Shown here one piece after another: positions 7,900 to 15,491 of a DNA stretch of 18,295 nt. Location: assembly GCA_905215835.1 (NCBI GenBank), contig CAJMRR010000024.1:1-18295 (forward strand). Direction: 5' to 3'. The notes under the pieces were generated by a model. It was not told the DNA's origin. It made no database searches and worked only from the letters and a program-made list of their open reading frames with translations. The translations under genes and the position numbers were made by a program. Position 1 is the first letter of the stretch. Every line of letters begins with the position of its first letter. The DNA comes from an uncultured bacterium. GTDB lineage: Bacteria; Actinomycetota; Coriobacteriia; Coriobacteriales; Coriobacteriaceae.

Positions 7900-8713
7900 C
7901 TGGCTTGCGGCCGAGGAGCGATACGAGCCCACGGGCGCTCGTCATCGCGTGATGCAAAAGAACGTCCTGCACCTGGCGAGCCTGCTTGAGCGGGTTCGCC
8001 TGGGTGGAGGCGCGCACGAGGGCGGGTCGATGGTCGACCGCGCCCTTTCTTGCGTTTCGGCTCCGGTGCGCCTGGTGGGGATATTCGTTTGCGTCCTGTG
8101 CGTGTGCCTGACACAAAGCCCGCTGTACCTCATGTTGATGGCGGCCATTGCGCTGGTGCTCGTTGCCGTGCGTCCCGTACGCGGGCTGCGCGCGACCTTT
8201 GTGCCGGCGCTTGGCGCCGCGGGGCTCGCAGTGGTTTTGGCGCTGCCTGCCCTGCTGCTGGGTGCTTCCGCTACGGGCGCCATGCTCAAGATTGCGCTCA
8301 AGACCTTCATTAATGTGTCGCTGGTGCTGGGCGTTTCGTGGACCCTCACGTGGAGCCGCATGTCGGCGGCGCTCAAGATGCTGCATCTACCCGACGAAGT
8401 TATCTTTACGTTTGATATGGCGCTCAAGCACATCGAGGTGCTGGGTCGTACGGCGCACAATCTGTGTGAATCGGTCATGCTGCGCAGCGTTGGCCGTGCG
8501 CCCGAGGGATTTTCGCGTACCGATTCGATTGCGGGTATCATGGGCATGACCTTTATCAAGGCGATGAAATGCAGCCGCGCGATGGACGAGGCCATGCTTT
8601 GCCGCGGCTTTGCCGGTGCGTATCCGGCTCCCGCGCGCGCCAGGTTTGGCTGGCGCGATGCGGCCTATGCGGCCGGCGTGGCGCTGCTGACAGTGTTGTG
8701 CGCCGTGCTGTAG
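7877..8713 (+). CDS. cbiQ: ECF transporter transmembrane coupling protein (EcfT, CbiQ/NikQ type)
   Basis: The 278-residue product is the T component that couples ATP hydrolysis to the metal-binding subunit. Hydrophobic helices occur at about 64-80, 84-98, 107-130, 137-157 and 262-278. Near the C-terminus is SRAMDEAMLCRGF (233-245), which corresponds to the Ala-Arg-Gly/Ser coupling motif that contacts the ATPases. The N-terminal 50 residues are cytoplasmic and charged. The start ATG lies inside the 3' end of cbiM with GGAG upstream, so the two are probably translationally coupled. Sequence alone does not separate CbiQ from NikQ; the assignment follows its neighbours. Confidence 0.88.
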   Translation: MAMVELPSWLAAEERYEPTGARHRVMQKNVLHLASLLERVRLGGGAHEGGSMVDRALSCVSAPVRLVGIFVCVLCVCLTQSPLYLMLMAAIALVLVAVRPVRGLRATFVPALGAAGLAVVLALPALLLGASATGAMLKIALKTFINVSLVLGVSWTLTWSRMSAALKMLHLPDEVIFTFDMALKHIEVLGRTAHNLCESVMLRSVGRAPEGFSRTDSIAGIMGMTFIKAMKCSRAMDEAMLCRGFAGAYPAPARARFGWRDAAYAAGVALLTVLCAVL

Positions 8714-8735
8714 GCGCTGCTGGTTCCGACTGGGG

Positions 8736-9530
8736 ATGCAAATGGGGAAGGGCGACGTTTTGACGATCGATATGAATAGTGCGGCGGGCACGAACGGTGT
8801 GGGCGGCGCCGAGGTCGTTCCGCTCATCGAGCTGCGCGACGTGGTGTTCTCCTATGCGGGGCATACGGTTGTCGATGGCGTGTCGCTGCGGGTCGATCGT
8901 GGTGAGCTCGTTGCCCTGCTCGGTCCCAACGGCTGCGGCAAGACGACGATTATGCGTCTTATTAACGGCCTTGAACTCGCGGACGCAGGGGCATACCTGT
9001 TTGACGGGCACGTGGTCGATGCGGCGTATCTGAAGGATTCTGCTGCTGCTCAGAAGTTCCACCAGCGCGTGGGCTTCGTATTCCAAAACGCCGATGCCCA
9101 GCTGTTCTGCGCCACGGTGGGCGAGGAAGTTGCTTTTGGTCCCGCGCAGATGGGGCTGCCGGCAGACGAGCTCGAGCGCCGCGTGCGCGATGCCATGGGG
9201 CTGTTCCAGGTTGCCGACCTTGCCGACGCCTCTCCCTATCAGCTCTCGGGCGGGCAAAAGAAGCGTGTGGCGCTGGCGGCAGTTGTATCGATGAACCCCG
9301 ATATCCTAGTGCTCGATGAGCCCACCAATGGGCTCGACGAGGATTCATGCGACATCGTGGTCAACTTCTTGCTGGCCTACGTCGCGGCGGGTAAGACGGT
9401 CTTGATGAGCACGCATCACCAGGATTTGGTGCGACGCCTGGGTGCCCGTGCAATCTATATCGATCGATATCACCATGTGGTCGAGGCGCCTTCGCCGTCG
9501 TATGGAACCGAAAGCGGTACTACGGACTAG
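8736..9530 (+). CDS. cbiO: ECF transporter ATPase (CbiO/NikO type)
   Basis: This is the cytoplasmic ABC ATPase of the metal importer, presumably acting as a homodimer because only one ATPase gene is present. With the longest start, the motifs are Walker A GPNGCGKTT (63-71), Q-loop FQNADAQLF (116-124, typical of ECF ATPases), signature LSGGQKKR (170-177), Walker B ILVLDEP (190-196), D-loop GLDE (199-202) and the H-loop STHH (225-228). The start is uncertain. ATG 8736 or 8742 has a poor ribosome binding site; TTG 8760 has GGGAAGG about 7 nt upstream and would remove eight residues, none of them conserved. It follows cbiQ by 22-46 nt in the same operon. Confidence 0.92.
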   Translation: MQMGKGDVLTIDMNSAAGTNGVGGAEVVPLIELRDVVFSYAGHTVVDGVSLRVDRGELVALLGPNGCGKTTIMRLINGLELADAGAYLFDGHVVDAAYLKDSAAAQKFHQRVGFVFQNADAQLFCATVGEEVAFGPAQMGLPADELERRVRDAMGLFQVADLADASPYQLSGGQKKRVALAAVVSMNPDILVLDEPTNGLDEDSCDIVVNFLLAYVAAGKTVLMSTHHQDLVRRLGARAIYIDRYHHVVEAPSPSYGTESGTTD

Positions 9531-9550
9531 TTGCTGCGTAGAGCGTGCGT

Positions 9551-9568
9551 AGCCGCCCGCGCGGCTTT
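9551..9568 (+). terminator. Weak hairpin after the metal-transport operon
   Basis: AGCCGC (9551-9556) and GCGGCT (9561-9566) pair around a CCGC loop and are followed by TTG. With only six base pairs and a minimal T run, it may be a weak terminator, so some read-through into the next gene is plausible. Confidence 0.35.
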
Positions 9569-9575
9569 GCCGTGA

Positions 9576-9584
9576 TGGTATAGT
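9576..9584 (+). promoter_or_regulatory. Candidate extended -10 for the phospholipase C-family gene
   Basis: TGG followed by TATAGT resembles an extended -10 element; no -35 match is present. A start near 9591 would leave a 20-nt leader before ATG 9611, which supports that start over ATG 9599. Confidence 0.35.
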
Positions 9585-9610
9585 TATCCAGGTTTTTTAT
9601 GGGGGTGGCT

Positions 9611-10459
9611 ATGCCAAGTTGGAACATTCATATCGCTCAGACGGAGCGTTTGCTGGAGCGCACCGGTGCACTTGCCAATAGCGTGCGCGACCGCAATGCC
9701 TTTTTGTTTGGCTGCGTGGTTCCGGATATCTTCGTGGGCTATATGGTCCCTGGCATCGCCGATCCCATCCCGTACCGCATTACGCACTTTGCAAAGCCCG
9801 AGCCTATCCCTAAGCCTCGTGAGCATGAGTTCTGGGATACCTATGTGGCACCGTTGCTTAAAAGTTCGCCCACCGGTGCGCCAGCCGCGGCTACCTCGAT
9901 TGTCGAGGAGCGCGAGCGACTGAATCGCGTGCACTATCCCCAGCGCTACAGGGATGCCGAGCCGGTTGCCGGTCCCGGCGCCTGTGAGTTCTCGCTTGCA
10001 TCCGAAGATGTGGCGCAGTCGTTGCTCGATTTGACACTGGGTGTCTGGTCGCATCTGGTGGCCGATACCGTATGGAATACGCGCGTGAATCAGTACCTGG
10101 AGGCGCACGGCGGCAAGCCGTGCGAGGAGTTCCGCATTAAAAAGCAAGGCGACTTTGACTGGTTTGGCAAGACGCTCGGCATCGTTTCGATTCCGCGCGC
10201 GACCGATCGCCTGTATACTGCGGCGACGCGTTTTGGGCAGTATCCCATCCATAAGGAGTATGTGCTCAAGACCATCGGCGTTATGCACGAGATCGTGCGC
10301 GAAAACCCCGGCGATCCCGACCATCCGCCATACCGCCTGCTGACCGAGGAATTCTTCGACGCGACGTTTACCGAGGTCATCGAGCTAACCGAGGCGGGAT
10401 TTGCGGCTCGCGTTGCCGCTTCTGACGTTCCCGCAGCCCCTCTGATCGCTAGCTGCTAG
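9611..10459 (+). CDS. Zinc-dependent phospholipase C-family protein of unknown substrate
   Basis: The 282-residue product starts MPSWNIHIAQT, the N-terminus typical of a widespread Gram-positive family assigned to zinc-dependent phospholipase C / S1-P1 nuclease-like folds. Likely metal ligands are Trp4/His7, Asp39 (VVPDI), His59 (ITHF), and His148 and Asp152 (WSHLVADTVWN). No signal peptide is visible, unlike secreted phospholipase C toxins, so an intracellular role is more likely and the substrate is unknown. ATG 9611 is preferred over in-frame ATG 9599 because GGGGGTGG lies directly upstream and the family begins MPSW. The gene follows the metal operon but probably has its own promoter. It converges on pyk. 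Confidence 0.78.
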   Translation: MPSWNIHIAQTERLLERTGALANSVRDRNAFLFGCVVPDIFVGYMVPGIADPIPYRITHFAKPEPIPKPREHEFWDTYVAPLLKSSPTGAPAAATSIVEERERLNRVHYPQRYRDAEPVAGPGACEFSLASEDVAQSLLDLTLGVWSHLVADTVWNTRVNQYLEAHGGKPCEEFRIKKQGDFDWFGKTLGIVSIPRATDRLYTAATRFGQYPIHKEYVLKTIGVMHEIVRENPGDPDHPPYRLLTEEFFDATFTEVIELTEAGFAARVAASDVPAAPLIASC

Positions 10460-10596
10460 CCGGCCGGCTTGACGGTGAACAGCTCATCCCAATTGACCAA
10501 CAGCTCCCGTCGCAGGGCGTCTTCGGTGGTGCGCTCGGCATCGGAGAGGCTTGCGACTGAACACAAATCGATGAGGCGGCATATGAAGAAGGTCTT

Positions 10597-10627
10597 AAAA
10601 AAGCCCGGAAGGCAATGCCTTCCGGGC
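10597..10627 (-). terminator. Intrinsic terminator of pyk
   Basis: GCCCGGAAGGC (10603-10613) and GCCTTCCGGGC (10617-10627) form a perfect 11-bp stem with a 3-nt loop. On the minus strand it is followed by six U residues (A run at 10597-10602), a strong terminator directly after pyk. Confidence 0.9.
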
Positions 10628-10660
10628 CCTTTGCAATGCAAATCTGCTTGCAAGTACGAT

Positions 10661-12121
10661 TTAGCGCACCTGAGCGACGTATGCGACGTTGGTCGAGGAG
10701 ACCTTGTCCTCGAGCTGGACGCTCATGCGGGGATCGCCGGCGGTAGCGACGGTCAGATCGCCGGCCTCGACGTAGCCGAGCTCCTTAGCGGTCTCGATCG
10801 CCTTGACGATCGTGCCGTTGACGGTGCCCTGGGTAATCTCGGCCTGATGCGGGATAACGCCCCAGTACATGATCATCTGCTGGACGGCCCACTCGTGGCG
10901 GGAGAACGCGCAGATCGGCATGTTGGGACGGAAGTGCGAAATCAGGCGAGCGGTACGACCGGTGGTCGTCGGCACGGTGATGCACTTGGCGCCAACGGTG
11001 GTGGCCATGTTCACAGCGGACATACCCACAACGTTGTTGACGACGCGGGTGCCGTGAGCGTCAGCCGGAACCTCGAGCGGAGCGTGAGCCGGGAGGTACT
11101 TCTCGGTCTCGAGAGCAATGCTGGCCTGCATCTTAACGGCCTCGACCGGGTACTTACCGGCAGCGGACTCGCCAGAGAGCATAACGGCGTCGGTGCCGTC
11201 GTAAATGGCGTTAGCAACGTCGGCAACCTCGGCGCGCGTCGGGCGCGGGTTCTGCTGCATGGAGTCGAGCATCTGCGTAGCGGTGATAACGGGCTTGTAG
11301 GCTGCGTTGCACTTAGCGATGATTTCCTTCTGGATGTGCGGAACGAGCTCGGGCTTGATCTCGATGCCCAGGTCGCCACGGGCGACCATGATGCCGTCGG
11401 AAGCCTCGAGAATCTCGTCGAAGTTCTCGACGCCCAGGGCGCACTCGATCTTCGGGAAGATCGTCACGTGCTCGCCACCGTTCTCGCGGCAAAGCTTGCG
11501 GATGCCGCGGACGGACTCGCCGTCACGGATGAAGGAAGCGGCGATGTAGTCGATGTTCTCGGTCAGGCCAAAGAGGATGTCCTGACGATCGCGCTCGGTG
11601 ATGGCGGGCAGAGAGATGTTGACGTTGGGCATGTTGACGCCCTTGCGCTCGCCGATCAGGCCGTCGTTCTTAACGACGCAGGTCATGTCCTGGCCGTCGA
11701 CGGACTCGACCTCGAGGGCAACCAGGCCGTCATCGATCAGGATGAGGGAGCCCTTCTCGACCTCGGAGGGCAGAGCCAGGTAGTCGAGGGAGATGTGCTC
11801 AGCGGTGCCGTGGAAATCCTCGGACGTGGGCTGAGCGGTGACGACGATCTTGTCGCCGGTCTTGACGGCAACCTTCTTGCCATCGACCAAAAGGCCGGTG
11901 CGGACCTCGGGGCCCTTGGTGTCGAGCAGGATGCCGACGGGCATGCCGAGCTCCTTGGAAATACGGCGGACGCGCTCGATGCGACCGTGGTGCTCGTCGT
12001 AGGAGCCGTGCGAGAAGTTAAAACGGGCGACGTTCATGCCCGCCTTGATCATCTCGCGGATGGTCTCGTCGCTATCGCAGGCGGGACCCATGGTGCATAC
12101 AATCTTGGTGCGCTTGTACAT
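10661..12121 (-). CDS. pyk: Pyruvate kinase
   Basis: The 486-residue enzyme transfers phosphate from phosphoenolpyruvate to ADP in the last step of glycolysis. Visible features are the N-terminal barrel start RTKIVCTMGPA (4-14), FNFSHGS (35-41), LDTKGPEVRTG (66-76) leading into the B domain, the active-site signature IFPKIECALG (221-230) with catalytic Lys224 and Mg-ligand Glu226, ARGDLGIE (247-254) and GTDAVMLSGESAAGKYP. Glu72 in GPEVRT is the residue typical of K+-dependent enzymes, where K+-independent ones carry Lys; potassium dependence is therefore predicted. The C-terminal effector domain is present, but the extra PEP-utilizer domain of some Firmicutes is not. GGAGG lies 5 nt before the ATG on the minus strand. 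It is divergent from the calcium ATPase. Confidence 0.97.
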   Translation of the reverse strand: MYKRTKIVCTMGPACDSDETIREMIKAGMNVARFNFSHGSYDEHHGRIERVRRISKELGMPVGILLDTKGPEVRTGLLVDGKKVAVKTGDKIVVTAQPTSEDFHGTAEHISLDYLALPSEVEKGSLILIDDGLVALEVESVDGQDMTCVVKNDGLIGERKGVNMPNVNISLPAITERDRQDILFGLTENIDYIAASFIRDGESVRGIRKLCRENGGEHVTIFPKIECALGVENFDEILEASDGIMVARGDLGIEIKPELVPHIQKEIIAKCNAAYKPVITATQMLDSMQQNPRPTRAEVADVANAIYDGTDAVMLSGESAAGKYPVEAVKMQASIALETEKYLPAHAPLEVPADAHGTRVVNNVVGMSAVNMATTVGAKCITVPTTTGRTARLISHFRPNMPICAFSRHEWAVQQMIMYWGVIPHQAEITQGTVNGTIVKAIETAKELGYVEAGDLTVATAGDPRMSVQLEDKVSSTNVAYVAQVR

Positions 12122-12184
12122 TCAGACCTCCATCTGACATCGTCTTGCGCTGATAGATAAACCATAAGAAATAAAACTGAGATG

Positions 12185-12215
12185 ATTATAACGAAATGCC
12201 GACCGAATACCCCAA
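12185..12215 (-). promoter_or_regulatory. Probable pyk promoter
   Basis: On the minus strand a perfect TATAAT (12190-12185) lies about 65 nt before the pyk start codon. The nearest -35-like element is TTGGGG (12215-12210) with a long 19-bp spacer, so the call rests mainly on the -10. Confidence 0.5.
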
Positions 12216-12414
12216 AAAATCGACCGTATGCCGAATTAGAAGTTCATTTTTTGCGGAAAAACGGTATATGCAAAAACTTTACCAACCGTTCTAACCGCTG
12301 CTATCTGGGCGATATTTCAGTCTGACGATGCGCCGAAGAAAAAACGTTTTATCAATGTTGAGCATCACACTGTCTGCACCGTTGCGCCTGTGCCGTGTTT
12401 CCAGATGGAATGTT

Positions 12415-12444
12415 TTGGCTAGACGCGTCGCTTTGGGGTACCAT
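12415..12444 (+). promoter_or_regulatory. Candidate promoter of the calcium ATPase gene
   Basis: TTGGCT (12415-12420) and TACCAT (12439-12444) are separated by 18 bp, each matching four of six consensus bases. The predicted start near 12451 coincides with the first bases of the structured leader. Confidence 0.45.
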
Positions 12445-12450
12445 AGCTCC

Positions 12451-12562
12451 ACTATCAACTGCCGCTCAGCACGGCAGCCTTGATGAGCCCTTGCCCTTCT
12501 CCTGGGAATTATGATCGGGCATCAATCTGCTGAGTGGCCCGAATCCCAGGAGGGGACTCTAT
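12451..12562 (+). promoter_or_regulatory. Structured 5' leader that can hide the ribosome binding site; candidate riboswitch
   Basis: Helices seen by eye: hairpin A, CTGCCG (12459-12464) with CGGCAG (12472-12477), extended by ATCAA (12454-12458) with TTGAT (12480-12484). Its loop CTCAGCA (12465-12471) is perfectly complementary to TGCTGAG (12528-12534). CTCCTGGGA (12499-12507) pairs with TCCCAGGAG (12544-12552), covering the Shine-Dalgarno sequence (12548-12555), with an inner stem CGGGC (12516-12520) / GCCCG (12537-12541). A competing helix joins TTGAT and GCCC (12480-12484, 12487-12490) to GGGC and ATCAA (12517-12525). It would break both hairpin A's base and the inner stem. Such mutually exclusive helices suggest translational control of the ATPase. 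The Mn2+ yybP-ykoY, M-box, NiCo and cobalamin signatures I know are not matched. The ligand is unknown. Confidence 0.6.
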
Positions 12563-15244
12563 ATGCAAAAGGAATACCTGTCCGCCGCGGCGGAGGTGCT
12601 CAGCGACCAGGGTGTCGATGAGAACCTTGGCCTGAGCAACGACGAGGCGTCGTCGCGCCTCGCCAAGACAGGCCCTAACAAGCTCGAGGAAGCCGAGAAG
12701 ACGCCGTTGTGGAAGCGCTTCTTTGAGCAGATGGCCGACCCCATGGTCATCATGCTGATCGTTGCCGCCGTCATCAGCGCGCTCACGGGCATGGTCAAGG
12801 GCGAGGCGGACTTTGCCGATGTCGCCATCATCATGTTCGTCGTTATCGTCAACTCGGTGCTGGGCGTGGTTCAGGAGGCCAAGAGCGAGGAAGCTCTCGA
12901 GGCCCTGCAGGAGATGAGCGCCGCGCAGTCCAAGGTTCTGCGCGACGGCAAGCTCGTGCACCTGCCGAGCGCCGAGCTCGTGCCCGGCGATGTGATCATG
13001 CTCGAGGCGGGCGACTCCGTCCCGGCCGACTGCCGCGTGCTCGAGAGCGCCACGATGAAGATCGAGGAGGCCGCCCTTACCGGCGAGTCCGTACCCGTCG
13101 AGAAGCATGCCAACGTGATCGAGCTCGCCGCCGGCACCGACGACGTGCCGCTCGGCGACCGCAAGAACATGTGCTACATGGGCTCCACCGTGGTGTACGG
13201 CCGTGGCCGCGCCGTCGTAGTCGGTACCGGCATGAACACCGAGATGGGTAAGATCGCCGGCGCCCTGGCCGAGGCCAAGGAAGAGCTCACGCCGCTGCAG
13301 GTGAAGCTTGCCGAGCTCAGCCGCATCCTCACCATCATGGTTATCGTCATCTGCGTCGTCATCTTTGGCGTTGATATCATCCGCCACGGCGTGGGCAACG
13401 TTCTTACCGACCCGACCGCCCTGCTCGATACCTTTATGGTTGCCGTCTCGCTCGCCGTCGCTGCCATCCCCGAGGGCCTGGTCGCCGTCGTGACCATCGT
13501 GCTGTCGCTTGGCGTGACCAAGATGGCCAAGCGCCAGGCAATCATCCGCAAGCTCTCTGCCGTCGAGACGCTCGGCTGCACGCAGACCATCTGCTCCGAC
13601 AAGACCGGTACCCTTACCCAAAACAAGATGACCGTCGTCAAGCACGAGCTCGCCGCACCTAAGGAGAAGTTCCTGGCCGGCATGGCTCTGTGCTCCGATG
13701 CCCAGTGGGACGAGGAGCTGGGCGAGGCCGTGGGCGAGCCGACTGAGTGCGCGCTCGTCAACGACGCCGGCAAGGCGGGCCTCACTGGCCTGACTGCCGA
13801 GCACCCGCGCGTGGGCGAGGCCCCGTTCGACTCGGGCCGCAAGATGATGTCCGTGGTCGTCGAGACCCTGGACGGCGAGTATGAGCAGTACACCAAGGGC
13901 GCGCCCGACGTGGTGATCGGCCTGTGCACCCACATCTACGAGGGCGATAAGGTCGTTCCGCTGACTGAGGAGCGTCGTGCCGAGCTCGTGGCAGCCAACA
14001 AGGCCATGGCTGACGAGGCCCTGCGCGTGCTGGCGCTGGCGAGCCGCACCTACACCGAGGTTCCCGCCGGCTGCAGCCCCGCTGCGCTTGAGCATGACCT
14101 GGTATTCTGCGGCCTGTCCGGCATGATCGACCCGGTCCGTCCCGAAGTGGCCGACGCTATCCGCGAGGCGCACGACGCTGGCATCCGCACCGTCATGATC
14201 ACGGGCGACCACATCGACACCGCCGTGGCCATCGCCAAGCAGCTTGGCATCGTCGCCGATCGCAGCCAGGCCATTACCGGTGCCGACCTCGACCGCATGA
14301 GCGACGAGGAGCTCGACGCGCACATCGAGGACTACGGCGTGTACGCCCGCGTCCAGCCCGAGCACAAGACGCGCATCGTCGAGGCCTGGAAGTCGCGCGA
14401 CCAGATCGTGGCCATGACGGGCGACGGCGTCAACGACGCCCCGTCCATCAAGCGCGCCGACATCGGCGTCGGTATGGGCATCACCGGCACCGACGTCACC
14501 AAGAACGTTGCCGACATGGTGCTTGCCGACGACAACTTCGCCACCATCATCGGTGCCTGCGAAGAGGGCCGTCGCATCTACGACAACATCCGCAAGGTCA
14601 TCCAGTTCCTGCTTTCGGCCAACCTTGCCGAGGTGTTCTCGGTGTTTATCGCCACGCTCATCGGCTTTACCATCTTCCAGCCGGTGCAGCTGCTGTGGGT
14701 GAACCTGGTCACCGACTGCTTCCCCGCGCTCGCGCTGGGCATGGAGGATGCCGAGGGTGACATCATGAAGCGCAAGCCGCGCAACGCCAAGGACGGTGTC
14801 TTTGCCGGACATATGGGTCTGGACTGCGTGGTCCAGGGCCTAATCATCACCGTGCTGGTGCTGGCGAGCTTCTTTGTGGGCGTGTACTTTGACATGGGCT
14901 ACATCCACATCGCCGATATGATCGCCGGCAATGCCGACGAGGAAGGCGTGATGATGGCGTTCATCACGCTCAACATGGTCGAGATTTTCCACTGCTTCAA
15001 TATGCGCAGCCGTCGTGCGTCGCTGTTCACCATGAAGAAGCAGAACAAGTGGCTGTGGGCTTCCGCCGCGCTGGCACTGGTGCTGACGGTGATCGTGACC
15101 GTGCAGCCGACGCTTGCCGAGATGTTCTTTGGCCCTGTGACGCTTGAGCTCAAGGGCGTTCTTGCCGCGCTGGGTCTGGCCTTCCTGATCATCCCGCTGA
15201 TGGAGATCTACAAGGCGATCATGCGCGCGGTCGAAAAAGAGTAA
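12563..15244 (+). CDS. Calcium-translocating P-type ATPase, SERCA/PMCA family
   Basis: The 893-residue type II P-type ATPase probably exports Ca2+ at the cytoplasmic membrane. Motifs: actuator-domain TGES (173-176), M4 ion-site IPEGL with Glu304, phosphorylation motif DKTGTLT starting at Asp346, hinge TGDGVNDAP (619-627), and M6 NLVTD (714-718). M5 has SANLAE, keeping both the Asn and Glu that bind Ca2+ in SERCA, and M8 has VEIFHCFN with a Glu at the SERCA site I position. Two Ca2+ sites are therefore possible, which is inference from motif position. The N-terminal cation-ATPase domain and four C-terminal helices after M6 are present. AGGAGGGG lies 7 nt before the ATG inside a predicted sequestering helix. 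Mn2+ is an alternative substrate. Confidence 0.93.
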   Translation: MQKEYLSAAAEVLSDQGVDENLGLSNDEASSRLAKTGPNKLEEAEKTPLWKRFFEQMADPMVIMLIVAAVISALTGMVKGEADFADVAIIMFVVIVNSVLGVVQEAKSEEALEALQEMSAAQSKVLRDGKLVHLPSAELVPGDVIMLEAGDSVPADCRVLESATMKIEEAALTGESVPVEKHANVIELAAGTDDVPLGDRKNMCYMGSTVVYGRGRAVVVGTGMNTEMGKIAGALAEAKEELTPLQVKLAELSRILTIMVIVICVVIFGVDIIRHGVGNVLTDPTALLDTFMVAVSLAVAAIPEGLVAVVTIVLSLGVTKMAKRQAIIRKLSAVETLGCTQTICSDKTGTLTQNKMTVVKHELAAPKEKFLAGMALCSDAQWDEELGEAVGEPTECALVNDAGKAGLTGLTAEHPRVGEAPFDSGRKMMSVVVETLDGEYEQYTKGAPDVVIGLCTHIYEGDKVVPLTEERRAELVAANKAMADEALRVLALASRTYTEVPAGCSPAALEHDLVFCGLSGMIDPVRPEVADAIREAHDAGIRTVMITGDHIDTAVAIAKQLGIVADRSQAITGADLDRMSDEELDAHIEDYGVYARVQPEHKTRIVEAWKSRDQIVAMTGDGVNDAPSIKRADIGVGMGITGTDVTKNVADMVLADDNFATIIGACEEGRRIYDNIRKVIQFLLSANLAEVFSVFIATLIGFTIFQPVQLLWVNLVTDCFPALALGMEDAEGDIMKRKPRNAKDGVFAGHMGLDCVVQGLIITVLVLASFFVGVYFDMGYIHIADMIAGNADEEGVMMAFITLNMVEIFHCFNMRSRRASLFTMKKQNKWLWASAALALVLTVIVTVQPTLAEMFFGPVTLELKGVLAALGLAFLIIPLMEIYKAIMRAVEKE

Positions 15245-15255
15245 CGTTCCTGTCC

Positions 15256-15350
15256 GGGCCCGACCGCCTGCGGGGTTTCCACGGGCACGTCCTCGCCGCT
15301 TTGCGGCTGCGGGATGTGCCCTTAGGAAACCCCTCCCGGCGGGCGGGCCC
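15256..15350. repeat. Long interrupted palindrome downstream of the calcium ATPase gene
   Basis: Nested complementary arms span 95 nt: GGGCCC (15256-15261 and 15345-15350), CCGCC (15264-15268) with GGCGG (15338-15342), GGGGTTTCC (15272-15280) with GGAAACCCC (15325-15333), GGGCAC (15283-15288) with GTGCCC (15316-15321), and GCCGC (15295-15299) with GCGGC (15303-15307) around a TTT tip. No T run follows directly, so it is not a standard terminator. It looks like a REP-like or miniature-element palindrome or an mRNA-stabilising hairpin. Confidence 0.75.
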
Positions 15351-15409
15351 TGCGGTATCCTTGCTGGCTTTTCTCCCGTGCGGATGAAAAGGGCTGAGGG
15401 AAAGTATGT

Positions 15410-15449
15410 GAGCTGGTCGGGCTTTGCCCGGCCAGCTCTATTTGATTTA
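15410..15449 (+). terminator. Probable intrinsic terminator before rsgA
   Basis: GAGCTGGTCGGGC (15410-15422) pairs with GCCCGGCCAGCTC (15426-15438) as 13 bp with one G-T pair and a TTT loop, followed by T-rich TATTTGATTT. It would end transcripts from the ATPase gene. Confidence 0.75.
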
Positions 15450-15453
15450 AAAT
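15424..15453 (+). promoter_or_regulatory. Candidate rsgA promoter
   Basis: TTGCCC (15424-15429) and TAAAAT (15448-15453) are spaced 18 bp and overlap the preceding terminator hairpin. A start near 15460 would give a leader of about 30 nt. Confidence 0.4.
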
Positions 15454-15491
15454 ACCTGCTCAGTTGTGATTTATGGTGCTGGGAGGCGCTT

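Larger units (their letters stand above)
12122..12562. other. AT-rich divergent intergenic region between pyk and the calcium ATPase gene
   Basis: This 441-bp gene-free stretch is clearly AT-richer than its surroundings from about 12140 to 12360. It contains a pyk promoter, an ATPase promoter and the structured ATPase leader, listed separately. Unassigned features are a GCGG...ACGGT / ACCGT...CCGC imperfect dyad (12253-12265 and 12284-12298), the palindrome AAAACGTTTT near 12344-12353, and two copies of ATGCCGA about 33 bp apart near 12196 and 12229. These may be regulator sites; I cannot name a regulator. Confidence 0.6.

Noticed and set aside
10469..12160. 563-codon plus-strand open frame opposite pyk
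   Set aside because: The pyruvate kinase on the other strand is complete with promoter, ribosome binding site and terminator; the antisense product resembles no family.
12451..12562. Manganese (yybP-ykoY) riboswitch in the ATPase leader
   Set aside because: TGAGCCCTTGCC at 12484-12495 resembles the 3' conserved part, but the GGGGAGTAG-type 5' strand and its P1 partner are missing. Only a covariance-model search could reopen this.
12509..14812. 767-codon minus-strand open frame opposite the calcium ATPase gene
   Set aside because: The plus strand encodes every P-type ATPase motif; the antisense frame has no motif and no ribosome binding site.
15410..15438. Riboswitch-like hairpin before rsgA
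   Set aside because: A simple 13-bp stem with a TTT loop and T-rich tail is better explained as the upstream gene's terminator.
15378..15491. Longer RsgA start within the upstream open frame
   Set aside because: That stretch holds a terminator hairpin and a promoter; GTG 15492 has a well-spaced GGGAGG.
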